A program made the position numbers and the translations under genes. The notes beneath the pieces are model-generated. The model saw only the letters and a program-made list of their open reading frames with translations. It was not told where the DNA came from and ran no database searches. Of a stretch of DNA of 64,000 nucleotides, positions 37,374 through 46,988 are shown piece after piece; positions within the stretch are counted from its first letter, which is position 1; the number at the start of each line of letters is the position of its first letter. The DNA is from Balanoglossus misakiensis (Eukaryota; Hemichordata). The stretch lies in NCBI GenBank assembly GCA_040954595.2, contig CM082576.2, forward strand, positions 16,740,001 through 16,804,000, read 5' to 3'.

Positions 37374-38913
37374 TGTAGCCACTTTCGTTCCGGCTAACGT
37401 TGGAATGAGCATGAAAACATAAAATATTTCTACGGGCAGTCAGTCTGGGGTTCGGTGATTGACAATTTTCCTGTACATATGAATTATAGGTGGGTGGGGA
37501 GTAGAAAGCAGAAAAGACAATACACTATAGGATTTTCTTCTTATGAAGATATATTACGTCATTAAATCTATCCAAATAAAGTTGTCAAAAAATATGAAAG
37601 ACAAACACAATTGCTAATTAATGGTCCACGTTCAGTTCTGCTGATGTCATTAAATCTATCCAAATAAAGTCGTCACAAAATATGAAAGACAACCACAATT
37701 GACAATTAACGGTCAACGTTCAGTTCTGCTGACGTCCTTAAATCTATCCAAATAAAGTCGTCACAAAATATGAAAGACAAACACAATTGACAATTAACGG
37801 TCAACGTTCAGTTCTGCTGACGTCCTTAAATCTATCCAAATAAAGTTGTCAAAAAATATGAAAGACAAACACAATTGACAATTACGTTCCGTTCTGTTGG
37901 CAGTTCGAATTCACGAAGCACTCACAAAAAAAATTTCGTATTCCGAATGTCCGAAGTCACACAGCGCTCACCAAATTCCATTCCGCTCAGCTGGCAAGGT
38001 CTGAATTCGGGAAGCACTCACCAAATTCCGTTCAGCTCCGCTGGCAATGTCCGAAGTCGGGAAGCACTCACAGAAATTCCGTTCAGTTCCGCTGGCAATG
38101 TCCGAATTCAGAAAGCACTCACACAATTCAGTTCAGCTCCGCTGGCAATGTCCGAAGTCGGGAAGCATTCACAGAAATTCCGTTCAGTTCCGCTGGCAAT
38201 GTCCGAATTCAGAAAGCACTCACACAATTCAGTTCAGCTCCGCTGGCAATGTCCGAAGTCGGGAAGCACTCACAGAAATTCCGTTCAGTTCCGCTGGCAA
38301 TGTCCGAATTCAGAAAGCACTCACACAATTCAGTTCAGCTCCGCTGGCAATGTTCGAAGTCGGGAAGCACTCACAGAAATTCCGTTCAGTTCCGCTGGCA
38401 ATGTCCGAATTCAGAAAGCACTCACACAATTCAGTTCAGCTCCGCTGGCAATGTCCGAAGTCGGGAAGCACTCACAGAAATTCCGTTCAGTTCCGCTGGC
38501 AATGTCCGAATTCAGAAAGCACTCACACAATTCAGTTCAGCTCCGCTGGCAATGTCCGAAGTCGGGAAGCACTCACAGAAATTCCGTTCAGTTCCGCTGG
38601 CAATGTCCGAATTCAGAAAGCACTCACACAATTCAGTTCAGCTCCGCTGGCAATGTCCGAAGTCGGGAAGCATTCACAGAAATTCCGTTCAGTTCCGCTG
38701 GCAATGTCCGAATTCAGAAAGCACTCACACAATTCAGTTCAGCTCCGCTGGCCCCAGGAAGACTTCCCCCCGACCCTTCACACCAGACTTAAATACTGTG
38801 GTGCGGATGAATACGGCAGTTCTATTGGCGCAAAGAGTGTACCCAGGTGTACCAGGCGTGTCATTAATTAGCGCCCCCCACGTCCGGATGGGCCAAAATA
38901 TCATTATGTTACA
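37374..38913 (-). repeat. 3' LTR of the Gypsy element
   Basis: 1,540 bp. It contains two tandem arrays: an 88-bp unit repeated about 3.8 times (37557-37890; block ATTAAATCTATCCAAATAAA) and a ~101-bp unit repeated about seven times (about 38040-38750), itself made of two related ~50-bp halves (GTCCGAAGTCGGGAAGCA and GTCCGAATTCAGAAAGCA). Confidence 0.93.
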
Positions 38914-38930
38914 TACTCCCCCCGTTTATC
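38914..38930 (-). promoter_or_regulatory. Gypsy polypurine tract
   Basis: On the minus strand AAACGGGGGGAGTA lies immediately before the 3' LTR start (TGTAAC). Position and composition fit the plus-strand primer of reverse transcription. Confidence 0.82.
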
Positions 38931-39005
38931 AAAAGGTCGTCCCGACCTTTGCGGTCAAACTGGCATCATATCCGTACTGTCTGCGGGTAGAACATCTATT
39001 TGTTG

Positions 39006-42000
39006 TCAATGGTGCCCATTGGCCAATTTCCCGTTGTCATGGCGTAGTAGACTTTCCATCACTTGCAAGAACATGGGTAACAGCGTATTGGTTGGGTCTC
39101 TGCGGTTGGAATCTTCATTGAAGATATGTGCATAACTAAATCTGTCTGGAGGTTTGCGGATTCTACTCGATCGTCTCGGCAAGGTTCTGTCACTCACTTC
39201 AGTCTCTTGTTCACTCACTGCATTCGGGTTAACGGTTTCTTCGTCCTCCCCACCAACTTCGGTAGATATAGTATCGGCTGTTTCATCCGCTGCAGTGTAA
39301 TTCTGCCTCAGTTGATCTGGTAGATCTTCCTCTGTGGCTGTGGTAATATTGGAACTGGTGAAAGTCACATCGGCTGTTTTCTGCATCAGTTGATTGGATG
39401 AATTTTCTTCTGTGGCTGATTCTACACCACTGGAAGTCACCTCTGCGATTTTCTGCACTGTTGTCGATGTAGTGTTGGCTGAATTCAGACATCTCTCTGG
39501 TACTGACTTTGGCACTAAACCTTTACTATCAGTTTGTTGGGCAGGAATGAGGAGTTCCCACAATTCTTCTTCTTCTGTCTCATACAGGTCTCTGTCGTCT
39601 TCCTCTTTCTTTTGTCGTCGAGTTCTTAGTTCCTTCGGACTTGTGTTTTCTTGTTGGCTTTGTTTCAACGGTCTGTCCGGATAGGGTATTGGTAACGAAC
39701 TGCATGGTAACAAAAGATTTCTGTGGAGTGTTCTTTCCTTTCCATTTGGTCCCTCTGATTTTACAACATACACAGGGATATCTGGATTCACTCTTTTTAC
39801 CACCCGGTAACGTTGTGCTTCCCATCTATCGGCTATCTTTTGTTTGCCTCGTAGGTTCACGTTCTTCACCAGTACTACATCTCCCGGTTCCAGTAGGGCT
39901 TCTGTAGTTTTCCTATCATAACGGTGTTTATTCTGATCGGCCAGCTCACCCGCCTTGGTCACTGCCAACTTGTAAGCTTCTGCCAATCGGTTCCGCATCT
40001 TACTAACATACTCGTCATAGTTGTTGTCTTCCGCTTCCTCCGATTGTAGACCCATATATACGTCGATGGCCAGTTTGGGGTGCCTACCATACATCAGATA
40101 ATAAGGAGCAAATCCGGTGCTGTCATTTCGGGTACAATTATAGGCATGGACTACAGCAGTAATGTGCTTCTTCCATTCTGCTTTCTTGTGTCTTGGTAAT
40201 GTTCCCAGCATGTCAAGAAGGGTTCTGTTGAATCGTTCGCATTGTCCATTCCCCTGCGGATGATATGGCGTCGTTCTACTCTTTTCAATTCCCACCAAAT
40301 CACAGAGTTGTCTGATGACCCGAGATTCGAACTCTCTGCCTTGATCCGAATGTAATTTCCCGGGGAATCCATAGTGAAGGAGGAAGTGGTTATATAAATA
40401 CTCTGCCGTTGTTTTGGCCTTTTGGTTTGGAGTTGGAATGGCTACTGCATATCTGGTGAAATGGTCAGTTATTACGAGGACACTGGCTACTCCTCCTTTT
40501 CCATCTTCAATGGTTAAGTAATCCATACATAGTAATTCAAGCGGTTGGGTTGTTTTGATGCTGGTAAGTGGAGCGACTTCTTGCTGGTTGCTTTGCAGTT
40601 TCCGTCGAGTGCATCTTTCACACGTCTTTATTTTCTGTTCGACATCTCGGCTCATGAAGGGCCAGTAAAACCTCGCTCTGAGTAGTTCCAGGGTGCGTTC
40701 TTGACCCAAGTGTCCAACATCGTCATGTACACCTTCCAAAGCCGTCCCACGATATTTTGTAGGTAATACCAGCTGATACTTCGTTTTTCCATCCATTCCA
40801 GTACGCTTTCTGTGTAACACATCCTGTCTGAAACATAATCTGCTCCACTCCCTCAGTCCTGCTTTCACACCATTGGTTTCTTGGCTTCTTTCCACTTTTG
40901 TAGGAGGCCGTTTCCGTTCACAGAATCGATATAGCGGTCCAATTTCGGGGTCCGTTTGTTGTAATTGTTTCCACTCTTGCATGGTTACTGCTGGTAAGGA
41001 AATCATTCCTGGAGCTACAGGAGGTTCACCCAAACTCTCTGGAATTGCTGTCTGCATACATGTTATAGCTTCTACCCAGGGACTGTTGGACACATGTTGG
41101 CTCATGGCTTTTACTTCATCAGGTGACACTCGTACTGGTTCCTTGTTCATTAAGTTTCTGCAGCTCTCATCCACATCCATTTCTCCAACACATCCTTGTC
41201 GGGAAAGTCCATCAGCATCTTGGTTTTTTCGTCCAGGTCTGTACATCAACTCAAAATTGTAGGTCGCTAGTGCTGCTAACCACCGATGGCCAGTGGCATC
41301 CAGTTTTGCGGTTGTGTTCACGTAAGTCAGGGGATTATTATCAGTTACCACAACGAATTTATGCCCATAGAGATAGTCGTGGAACTTCTCAGATACTGCC
41401 CACTTTAAGGCCAGAAACTCCAATTTATGGGATGGATAGTTCCTCTCGCTCCTTGAAAGTGACCGGCTTGCATACATGATAACTCGCTTCTCTTTCCCTT
41501 CTCCTTGGTATAGCACAGCACCCAGGCCAATGGAACTTGCATCTATGTGTAACTCGAAGGGCTTCGTATAATCTGCATAGGCCAACACAGGAGGATTCGT
41601 CAGTCTGTCAATTACGGCATCAAATGCCTGTTGATGTTCATCAGTCCACTTGAATTCCGGGACACGTCTTCGGTTCTCAGCCTGGTGTTTCCGTTTTGTG
41701 GGTAGACCAACTGTCAGTTCATTCAGGGGCTTCACTAACTTAGCATATCCCTCCACAAATCGGCGGTAGTAACCAGCAAACCCAAGGAACTGTTTTACTT
41801 CTTTGGCGGTCGTAGGTACTTTCCATTTCTTCAACGCTGCTATCTTATCTGGATCTGTTTCGATTCCTCCTTCTGATACTAAATGTCCCAAGTACTTCAC
41901 TCGACATCTTAGCAACTGACACTTGCTGGGTTTAAGTTTCAGTCCCTTTTCCTTTAATCTATCCAGGACCTGGGCTAACCGCTGTAGATGTTCTTCGAAA

Positions 42001-45000
42001 GTACGGGAGAAGATTATTATGTCATCCAGGTATACCAAACAAATATTCAAATGTAAGTCCCCCAAGCATTTCTCCATACATCTTTGGAAAGTAGCTGGAC
42101 TTCCTGTTAAACCCATAGGCATAGTGGTACATTCCCAGAATCCAACAGGAGTAACAAATGCTGTTTTCTCTATGTCTTCCTCTGCCATACCTATTTGCCA
42201 ATATCCGGACTTCAAATCTAGGGACGAAAACCATTTTGCGCCTCCTAGTGCATCAAGACTTTCGTCAATTCTTGGTAATGCATACGAATCTCGGATGGTA
42301 CGAGCGTTGAGTTTCCTATAATCTATACACAATCTGGTATGTCCATCTTTCTTCTGCACCAACACTATCGGCGCTGCCCATGGACTATACGATTCTCTGA
42401 TGACACCACTTTCCAACATCCCTTTTATAACTTGTCGGACTTCTTCGTACATAGCTGGCGGTATCCGTCTGTATCTTTCTTTGATAGGCTGGTCATCTGT
42501 TAACCGTATGCGATGCTTCTCCACCGAACAATACCCCAGATCATTTTCATGTAATGAAAATGCAGTAAGTTTCCGCTGCAGGAGGTCACGAACTTGTTGT
42601 AGCTGGGATTCACTGGTTGGCGAGTCAGACATATCGAATTCCACACCATCCCCTAAGGTAATCTTCCGTGCTTCTGGTGGTTTCACTTCATGTGGAACTG
42701 TGTCAATTGTGGGTTGGTCTACTTCACTTTGCGGATTACTGTCTTGTGGTCGTTCATCGGGACGTCCAAGCCAGGTGACGGCATACGCTCGAGCTACCAC
42801 TTCACCTGGTCGAATGATTACTGGGGAACTTGAAACATTTTGTACACGGATAGGTACCTTTGATTTCGTCTGTTGGCACTTCAGGACAGCAACTGCCGGA
42901 CTCGTGGTAAACTGGCCTGTCATCTCACCAGTGGGCTCTACCGCAACTACATACTGATCACCAGTGGGTCCTTTTCTAGCACGGCCCCAAATCGTTGTCA
43001 TACATCCAGGTTCCAACTTCATCGGATAGCGTAGTAATGCTTTGATACATCCCAGGTCCCCTTTCGGTCCAACAAATCTGTCTCTGGCTTCAAGTTTTTT
43101 AAATACTCCTTTTCCTATTGCAGATATTCTCATCGCCCGTACCCCTTTCTGATGCTTGGAATCAAAGAACCCCCTCGGCAACAGCTCTAGTAGGTTGGTT
43201 CCTATTAATATTGGTACGTTTGTATTATACTCCGTTGTTGGCACTACTAAGGCAGGAATAGAGTACTCACTGTTATCTCCGAAAACTTCAATTGGAAATG
43301 ACATCCCCACTTCTACGATACCAAGAAAAGGTATGGGTTGATCATTGGCACCTTTGATCTCAAGTGCATCTTCTGTTGACTGGATTGGTCTGTCGGATAA
43401 CCATTCGTGGTAGAAGTCCGAACCAATAGTAGTAACTTGGGACCCTGTGTCAATCAAACATGTCACGTCTTTCCCTTCCACCAATACAGTTCCTTCCATG
43501 GCTCCACCAATAAGTCCAACTCGCTTCGGTTGAATCTGGATTGGTTTCCTTCCAACACGAGCTTTGTGTAACTTGCACATGTTCAATCTGGACGAGGTTT
43601 TGGGTGTTTCGACACGTCTCTGTCTACACTGCCTGGCCAAATGTCCCACTTCTCCACAGTTGTAACAGGATCGATTTTCAACGTTCTTGGGTTTTGGGCA
43701 GTTCTGGGCAAAATGTCCCTGCTCTCTGCAATTGTAACAGACTATGTAATTCAAGGATGAGGGTTGTGATAAATCTCTCTGGGATTTTCTTACCGGACAG
43801 GTTCCAGACACCACAGGCCGCGACGACATTCCAACTGAGGTTCTCAATTCATCCCACTGTTGTTTAGTTTGTCGCAGTTCATCTTCCAGGTGCTTCATAC
43901 TTTCCGCTTGCCTTCTGACCACCTCTGTAAGATCATGAATTTCCTTCACAGCCATCTGGACGGTCTTCGCTGTCTGTTTGTCCGTACCCTTCACCTCCTC
44001 AACAGTTGGTGTCATCAGTTGAGTTCTGCCTCTGACTGCTACCTTCCCTCTATTGTCATTGGTTCTTTCTTTGGCTTCTTGCTCCACATTCCGGGCTAGG
44101 TGAATCAGCTGTTCAAAGTTAGTGTTTCGACTAATTTCTGGGCGCAGAACATCAAATATACGATCGGATTGCAATCCTCTCCAAAATACCGTTTTCAAGG
44201 TTTCTTCTATTGCCCCCTGTGTTATACCACCTCGTCTTCGGACTGCATGAATTTCCCCTTCTAATCGATTCGCATACCGTGACACACTCTCATCATCTCT
44301 CTGTCGGTTATTCCGATAAAATCTCTCCAACAGCATAGCTCCGGACTCAATTTCCCCCAAACTGGTGTCTAATTTGTGTAAAATGTGATCCAAAGTTGCA
44401 TTTTGATCCAAATTCATTACTAACCGGCTTGCAGATCCTCGCAACGACTTGCGCACTGCCTGTAGAACTGCTCTGGGGCTGTGGGTTTGATCTTGCAGCA
44501 AACACTCCACTTCGTACTTCCACAACTCGAAATCAGCATCAGTTTTCCGGTCAGCATCTCCAGAAAAGGTGGACAGCCTTGGAGGTTGATACAGAGCCAA
44601 CGGCACAGCACCACTTGGGGATATTGGCACAGCACCACTTGTGTTATTAACTGCAATACCATGACCGTCTCTTCTTCTAGTGGTAGTTTCCTGTTGATTG
44701 ACTGACATATCAATTAGGGCTTCATTTCCACACACTGACCCACCTTGTAGTTCAGCTCTAATATTGTCTTCCTCCTCTTTCAATTCTTGTTGTCTTCTAA
44801 GCAGCAGTTTCATTCTCTCGATTTCGATTTCTCTCTGCCGTAGTGTCTGCTGGAAATCATCCAGTCTGGCTTTTGTGGCTTTCTCTGCTTCCAACAAATT
44901 CTGCAAGGGTTGCATCCTGTCTTCTGGTGGAGTTACTGGAGAACGGAATGCACCACGACCTCTGGCCTGTCGTATTCCACCCACTGACTGTGAAAGTTCT

Positions 45001-45080
45001 CGGCGTCGAGGAATAGTTCCGGTATTAGGGGTAGCCATCTCCTCCTTCAAAATACTGTCAATATCTAAATGCGTTGCCAT
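39006..45080 (-). CDS. Gypsy gag-pol polyprotein, 2,024 codons, unbroken
   Basis: ATG at 45080 (MATHLDIDS); the frame is open a few codons further upstream only through TTG. Gag occupies about the first 430 residues. Two CCHC zinc knuckles lie near 447 and 470 (CYNCREQGHFAQNC; CYNCGEVGHLARQC). Aspartic protease DTGS is near 543. The reverse transcriptase spans about 850-1090 with FSSLDLKSGYW and catalytic YLDD near 1018. RNase H spans about 1170-1290 (HIDASSIGLGAV, DADGLSR). The integrase has an HHCC finger near 1456-1495 and DDE residues near 1517, 1576 and 1613 (CMDYL, HSDQGREF, CERFN). A segment near 1750 (DRWEAQRYRVV) resembles the integrase C-terminal domain. A ~230-residue acidic, Ser/Thr-rich tail ending with RRSSRIRKPPDRFS has no assigned role. 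All key residues are present and no stop or frameshift was seen. The frame ends 92 bp before the 3' LTR. Confidence 0.95.
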   Translation of the reverse strand: MATHLDIDSILKEEMATPNTGTIPRRRELSQSVGGIRQARGRGAFRSPVTPPEDRMQPLQNLLEAEKATKARLDDFQQTLRQREIEIERMKLLLRRQQELKEEEDNIRAELQGGSVCGNEALIDMSVNQQETTTRRRDGHGIAVNNTSGAVPISPSGAVPLALYQPPRLSTFSGDADRKTDADFELWKYEVECLLQDQTHSPRAVLQAVRKSLRGSASRLVMNLDQNATLDHILHKLDTSLGEIESGAMLLERFYRNNRQRDDESVSRYANRLEGEIHAVRRRGGITQGAIEETLKTVFWRGLQSDRIFDVLRPEISRNTNFEQLIHLARNVEQEAKERTNDNRGKVAVRGRTQLMTPTVEEVKGTDKQTAKTVQMAVKEIHDLTEVVRRQAESMKHLEDELRQTKQQWDELRTSVGMSSRPVVSGTCPVRKSQRDLSQPSSLNYIVCYNCREQGHFAQNCPKPKNVENRSCYNCGEVGHLARQCRQRRVETPKTSSRLNMCKLHKARVGRKPIQIQPKRVGLIGGAMEGTVLVEGKDVTCLIDTGSQVTTIGSDFYHEWLSDRPIQSTEDALEIKGANDQPIPFLGIVEVGMSFPIEVFGDNSEYSIPALVVPTTEYNTNVPILIGTNLLELLPRGFFDSKHQKGVRAMRISAIGKGVFKKLEARDRFVGPKGDLGCIKALLRYPMKLEPGCMTTIWGRARKGPTGDQYVVAVEPTGEMTGQFTTSPAVAVLKCQQTKSKVPIRVQNVSSSPVIIRPGEVVARAYAVTWLGRPDERPQDSNPQSEVDQPTIDTVPHEVKPPEARKITLGDGVEFDMSDSPTSESQLQQVRDLLQRKLTAFSLHENDLGYCSVEKHRIRLTDDQPIKERYRRIPPAMYEEVRQVIKGMLESGVIRESYSPWAAPIVLVQKKDGHTRLCIDYRKLNARTIRDSYALPRIDESLDALGGAKWFSSLDLKSGYWQIGMAEEDIEKTAFVTPVGFWECTTMPMGLTGSPATFQRCMEKCLGDLHLNICLVYLDDIIIFSRTFEEHLQRLAQVLDRLKEKGLKLKPSKCQLLRCRVKYLGHLVSEGGIETDPDKIAALKKWKVPTTAKEVKQFLGFAGYYRRFVEGYAKLVKPLNELTVGLPTKRKHQAENRRRVPEFKWTDEHQQAFDAVIDRLTNPPVLAYADYTKPFELHIDASSIGLGAVLYQGEGKEKRVIMYASRSLSRSERNYPSHKLEFLALKWAVSEKFHDYLYGHKFVVVTDNNPLTYVNTTAKLDATGHRWLAALATYNFELMYRPGRKNQDADGLSRQGCVGEMDVDESCRNLMNKEPVRVSPDEVKAMSQHVSNSPWVEAITCMQTAIPESLGEPPVAPGMISLPAVTMQEWKQLQQTDPEIGPLYRFCERKRPPTKVERSQETNGVKAGLREWSRLCFRQDVLHRKRTGMDGKTKYQLVLPTKYRGTALEGVHDDVGHLGQERTLELLRARFYWPFMSRDVEQKIKTCERCTRRKLQSNQQEVAPLTSIKTTQPLELLCMDYLTIEDGKGGVASVLVITDHFTRYAVAIPTPNQKAKTTAEYLYNHFLLHYGFPGKLHSDQGREFESRVIRQLCDLVGIEKSRTTPYHPQGNGQCERFNRTLLDMLGTLPRHKKAEWKKHITAVVHAYNCTRNDSTGFAPYYLMYGRHPKLAIDVYMGLQSEEAEDNNYDEYVSKMRNRLAEAYKLAVTKAGELADQNKHRYDRKTTEALLEPGDVVLVKNVNLRGKQKIADRWEAQRYRVVKRVNPDIPVYVVKSEGPNGKERTLHRNLLLPCSSLPIPYPDRPLKQSQQENTSPKELRTRRQKKEEDDRDLYETEEEELWELLIPAQQTDSKGLVPKSVPERCLNSANTTSTTVQKIAEVTSSGVESATEENSSNQLMQKTADVTFTSSNITTATEEDLPDQLRQNYTAADETADTISTEVGGEDEETVNPNAVSEQETEVSDRTLPRRSSRIRKPPDRFSYAHIFNEDSNRRDPTNTLLPMFLQVMESLLRHDNGKLANGHH

Positions 45081-45191
45081 ATCGAATATCAAAAATCAGA
45101 ATTGTACAAAAATTCTCTGCCTTATTCTGCCCAATTTCCCGACACACCACACATACATAGCCAACCAACACAAATTATTACCGACCCCAAA

Positions 45192-45209
45192 GCCCCACGT
45201 TGGGCGCCA
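45192..45209 (-). promoter_or_regulatory. Gypsy primer-binding site (tRNA-Lys type)
   Basis: Read on the minus strand, four bases after the 5' LTR: TGGCGCCCAACGTGGGGC. This equals the primer site known for tRNA-Lys1,2-primed retroelements, complementary to the tRNA 3' end with CCA. Confidence 0.88.
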
Positions 45210-45213
45210 TTTA

Positions 45214-46753
45214 TGTAGCCACTTTCGTTCCGGCTAACGTTGGAATGAGCATGAAAACATAAAATATTTCTACGGGCAGTCAGTCTGGGGTTCGGTGATT
45301 GACAATTTTCCTGTACATATGAATTATAGGTGGGTGGGGAGTAGAAAGCAGAAAAGACAATACACTATAGGATTTTCTTCTTATGAAGATATATTACGTC
45401 ATTAAATCTATCCAAATAAAGTTGTCAAAAAATATGAAAGACAAACACAATTGCTAATTAATGGTCCACGTTCAGTTCTGCTGATGTCATTAAATCTATC
45501 CAAATAAAGTCGTCACAAAATATGAAAGACAACCACAATTGACAATTAACGGTCAACGTTCAGTTCTGCTGACGTCCTTAAATCTATCCAAATAAAGTCG
45601 TCACAAAATATGAAAGACAAACACAATTGACAATTAACGGTCAACGTTCAGTTCTGCTGACGTCCTTAAATCTATCCAAATAAAGTTGTCAAAAAATATG
45701 AAAGACAAACACAATTGACAATTACGTTCCGTTCTGTTGGCAGTTCGAATTCACGAAGCACTCACAAAAAAAATTTCGTATTCCGAATGTCCGAAGTCAC
45801 ACAGCGCTCACCAAATTCCATTCCGCTCAGCTGGCAAGGTCTGAATTCGGGAAGCACTCACCAAATTCCGTTCAGCTCCGCTGGCAATGTCCGAAGTCGG
45901 GAAGCACTCACAGAAATTCCGTTCAGTTCCGCTGGCAATGTCCGAATTCAGAAAGCACTCACACAATTCAGTTCAGCTCCGCTGGCAATGTCCGAAGTCG
46001 GGAAGCATTCACAGAAATTCCGTTCAGTTCCGCTGGCAATGTCCGAATTCAGAAAGCACTCACACAATTCAGTTCAGCTCCGCTGGCAATGTCCGAAGTC
46101 GGGAAGCACTCACAGAAATTCCGTTCAGTTCCGCTGGCAATGTCCGAATTCAGAAAGCACTCACACAATTCAGTTCAGCTCCGCTGGCAATGTCCGAAGT
46201 CGGGAAGCACTCACAGAAATTCCGTTCAGTTCCGCTGGCAATGTCCGAATTCAGAAAGCACTCACACAATTCAGTTCAGCTCCGCTGGCAATGTCCGAAG
46301 TCGGGAAGCACTCACAGAAATTCCGTTCAGTTCCGCTGGCAATGTCCGAATTCAGAAAGCACTCACACAATTCAGTTCAGCTCCGCTGGCAATGTCCGAA
46401 GTCGGGAAGCACTCACAGAAATTCCGTTCAGTTCCGCTGGCAATGTCCGAATTCAGAAAGCACTCACACAATTCAGTTCAGCTCCGCTGGCAATGTCCGA
46501 AGTCGGGAAGCATTCACAGAAATTCCGTTCAGTTCCGCTGGCAATGTCCGAATTCAGAAAGCACTCACACAATTCAGTTCAGCTCCGCTGGCCCCAGGAA
46601 GACTTCCCCCCGACCCTTCACACCAGACTTAAATACTGTGGTGCGGATGAATACGGCAGTTCTATTGGCGCAAAGAGTGTACCCAGGTGTACCAGGCGTG
46701 TCATTAATTAGCGCCCCCCACGTCCGGATGGGCCAAAATATCATTATGTTACA
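45214..46753 (-). repeat. 5' LTR of the Gypsy element
   Basis: Same length and tandem structure as the 3' LTR. In the sense (minus) direction a TATA-like TATTTAAG lies at about 46626-46633, only about 120 bp from the LTR start. If this is the promoter, U3 is short and the tandem repeats fall in the transcribed leader. That reading is inference. Confidence 0.92.
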
Positions 46754-46910
46754 CTTCCAAACACCGTCTCCTTTATTTGCATATTCCGTTGTGATGCGTA
46801 GAACACACAGGCCTAAGCGAAAAAGAAAGTTTTCCGCTAGACTCTGTAGATCGACGGATTGTTCTAAATTACCCATGGTTGCTTCCAAACACCGTCTCAT
46901 TATTTGCATA
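46754..46910. repeat. 127/128-bp satellite array (right remnant)
   Basis: Just over one unit, resuming at the exact point where the left array stops at 37373. It ends at TTATTTGCATAGG next to unique sequence that leads into the POMGNT1 pseudogene. Confidence 0.88.
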
Positions 46911-46988
46911 GGCCTATCCCATCTTTAAAAGAAGCCGAAAAGCAAGTTGAAATTTAGAATTATGAATGTTTATTCTTTTTTTTTGCAG

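Larger units (their letters stand above)
37374..46753 (-). mobile_element. Complete Ty3/Gypsy LTR retrotransposon, 9,380 bp
   Basis: Two 1,540-bp LTRs (37374-38913 and 45214-46753) in direct orientation, each starting TGTAGCC and ending GTTACA on the plus strand. CTTC target duplications lie at 37370-37373 and 46754-46757. Removing the element restores an uninterrupted satellite unit. The element reads on the minus strand: 5' LTR at right, tRNA-Lys-type primer site at 45192-45209, one gag-pol frame, a G-rich polypurine tract at 38914-38930, 3' LTR at left. No env frame. The domain order protease, RT, RNase H, integrase places it in Ty3/Gypsy. I saw a single LTR mismatch (T at 38354, C at 46194), so the insertion is very young and may still be active. 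Confidence 0.96.

Noticed and set aside
35856-37412. Open frames of 90-135 codons in the satellite array
   Set aside because: Translations such as VLRITTEYANK recur with each 127/128-bp unit; they are repeat by-products.
37875-38871. Open frames of 274-305 codons on the plus strand as protein genes
   Set aside because: They are made almost entirely of the LTR tandem repeats, occur identically in both LTRs, and have no recognisable domain. Kept only as a finding about repeat structure.
40873-42957. Plus-strand frames opposite the Gypsy pol
   Set aside because: Antisense shadows of the gag-pol frame with no protein-like motifs.
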